Shown here: positions 62,545 through 64,000 of the stretch, in pieces
How positions within the stretch are numbered: the stretch's first letter is position 1
Layout: every line of letters begins with the position of its first letter
From: Ambrosia x helenae
Taxonomy: Eukaryota; Streptophyta; Magnoliopsida; Asterales; Asteraceae
Reading direction: 5' to 3'
Length of the DNA stretch: 64,000 nucleotides
Assembly (NCBI GenBank): GCA_030844895.1
Contig: JAUTDX010000016.1
Location: 62,001 to 126,000 of the forward strand
Made by a program: the position numbers and the translations under genes
Notes under the pieces: generated by a model
Told to the model about the DNA's origin: nothing
What the model saw: only the letters and a program-made list of their open reading frames with translations
Databases searched by the model: none

Positions 62545-64000
62545 ATGGTAGGAGGAGGAGGAGGAGGAGCAGGTGGACCGTTAGATCGGAAAAGAATAAA
62601 CGATGCTTTGGATAAACAATTAGAGAAGACATCATCATCATCTTCTAGGTTTTTAAACAAAGACAAAGACAGATTATTATTCATGCCTTCAACTTCCTCC
62701 GCCGCCGCCGCTGCCGCTGCCGCTAAGTCGCATCCACAGGATCACCGCCGTGACATCCTTTCCACATCTACTCTCTCCGCCACCAAAACCAATACCTCCG
62801 ACGGTTACCTTTTACCTTTTTTTTTTAATTATTTTTATAAATTACTCTATTAGTTTGTGTGAAGTTTTTTCATATTGTTGTGTTCTGTAGATTAGAATGA
62901 TGTTTAATGGATATAGTTGCAGTTTAATTAGTGATTTACTTTTTATTTTGTGCAAAAGAAAAAAAATTATATATCTGGAGTTGTTTCATATTATTTTGTA
63001 GATTATTATGAAGTTTGATGGATACAGTTGTAGTCTAATGAGTATTCAGTGTCTGTTAATGTTGTTTTACTTTTTATTTTGTTTAGTTTATTTTAAAATT
63101 ATATATCTGGAGTTGTTTCATATTGTTATATTTAGTGGATTAAAATGGAGTTTAATGGATATAGTTGCAGTTTACCGAGTATTCGTTGTCCGTTAATGTT
63201 GTTTTACGTTTTATTTTGTTTAGTTTATTTTAAAATTATATATCTGAAGTTGTTTCATATTGTTGTATTTAGTGGATTAAAATGGAGTATAATGGATATA
63301 GTTGCAGTTTACCGAGTATTCGTTGTCCGTTAATGTTGTTTTACGTTTTATTTTGTTTAGTTTATTTTAAAATTATATATCTGAAGTTGTTTCATATTGT
63401 TGTATTTAGTGGATTAAAATGGAGTATAATGGATATAGTTGCAGTTTACCGAGCATTCGTTGTCTGTTAACATTGTTTTACTTTTTATTTATTTTATGTT
63501 GCGAAAAAAATATATATGTGGACTTCATTCATATTGTTGTATTTTGTTAATGTATAGGTTTTTAGTTTATAAAGTGTGATGTGATTTGTTATTGCTTTCT
63601 GGTTGCAGTGGAATCTGAAACAGATAGTGAGGAGTCTGATGTTAGTGGTTCCGAGGGGGATGATACATCTTGGATTTCATGGTTTTGTAATTTGAGAGGA
63701 AATAATTTCTTTTGTGAAGTTGATGATGACTATATTCAGGATGATTTTAATCTTTGTGGATTAAGCAGCCAAGTTCCTTATTTTGACTACGCGCTTGATT
63801 TAATTCTGGATGTCGAATCTTCTCATGGTAAGCTAATTTGAAACTAGTTTTAGTATTTAGTTGGGTTAAACTCGTATGTAGTATTTGGTAGCACTAATTT
63901 AAATGACGTGCTTGAGAAGAATCTAGAAGATTACAAGCGAAAGCATGTTATTTAAGGTCGTGATCGGTAGTTATTAAATGGTTGTTCAATGAAATAGATT
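62545..64000 (+). CDS. CKB: Casein kinase II regulatory (beta) subunit, N-terminal exons (partial)
   Basis: Exon 1 (62545-62803) and exon 2 (63609-63827) are followed by a GTAAGC donor; the rest lies beyond the window. Exon 1 encodes a Gly-rich start, GGPLDRKRINDALDKQLEK, Ser runs, a poly-Ala tract and HRRDILSTSTLSATKTN, the plant-specific N-terminal extension. Exon 2 has the acidic ETDSEESDVSGSEGDD, SWISWFCNLRGNNFFCEVDD and DYIQDDFNLCGLSS, the hallmark of CK2 beta, which dimerises and docks the catalytic alpha subunits. The phase-1 junction gives SDVESETD. The exon-3 zinc finger is not in view. The start at 62545 is chosen because the upstream MYR- start hits a stop after four codons. The member number cannot be given. 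Confidence 0.9.
62900..63560 (+). repeat. Tandem repeat in CK2 beta intron 1 (137-bp period)
   Basis: Five copies of a unit containing GGATATAGTTGCAGTTTA occur at about 62918, 63020, 63157, 63294 and 63431. The last three are spaced exactly 137 bp and nearly identical; the first is shorter and divergent. Confidence 0.9.

Overview
The window is nuclear DNA from a flowering plant. Host genes have introns and plant-specific families, and most of the sequence is nested transposable elements. The mix of families (chromodomain-type Ty3/gypsy elements, PIF/Harbinger ORF1 proteins with a NAM-associated C-terminus, plant L1 and RTE LINEs) suggests a eudicot, probably Asteraceae. That lineage call is inference. 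No prokaryotic or organellar segment, CRISPR array or standard rRNA/tRNA gene was found.

Host genes I can support: a secreted invertase/pectin methylesterase inhibitor-like protein (7135-7689, minus); a five-exon gene matching TGD4, a chloroplast outer-envelope lipid-transfer protein (26772-31711, plus); a myosin-binding (GTD-binding/DUF593) protein (32623-34840, minus, apparent frameshift), convergent with TGD4; a two-exon FCS-like zinc finger gene (50073-52316, plus); and the first two coding exons of a casein kinase II beta subunit gene running off the right edge (62545 onward, plus). A weak B3-domain-like remnant lies at 859-1585.

Mobile layer, left to right: a non-autonomous Helitron (2142-2961); an L1 remnant carrying an hAT insertion (2974-4435); a MULE with 9-bp target duplications (4469-5719); a second Helitron (6035-6726); a PIF/Harbinger element with an ORF1-like gene (8228-9863). 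Next is a three-level nest at 12000-26043. A non-LTR element with a zinc finger and restriction-like-endonuclease-like C-terminus is split by a minus-strand Ty3/gypsy chromovirus (12509-25262), whose 3' LTR holds a second, longer copy of the same non-LTR element (13922-16554). The TGD4 introns hold three MITEs. The presumed 5'UTR intron of the myosin-binding gene holds an RTE LINE. A nearly full-length minus-strand L1 (37006-46935) is split by a plus-strand, gag-pol-less LTR element (39205-43324) whose LTRs and leader are related to the gypsy element of the nest. Further right are a GC-rich SINE with a 17-bp TSD (47059-47402), an L1 3' fragment, a PIF/Harbinger element inside the FLZ intron, a short retroposon with a 17-bp TSD carrying a third Helitron (52954-54025), a 173-bp hAT MITE, and a Reina-like gypsy element with almost identical LTRs but broken ORFs (55854-61048).

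The most unusual points are the REL-endonuclease-like plant retroelement, the autonomous/non-autonomous LTR pair in one window, the Helitron with a related empty site about 16 kb away, and transposon ends lying next to splice acceptors in FLZ and TGD4. All boundaries were read by eye. No database search or alignment was run.
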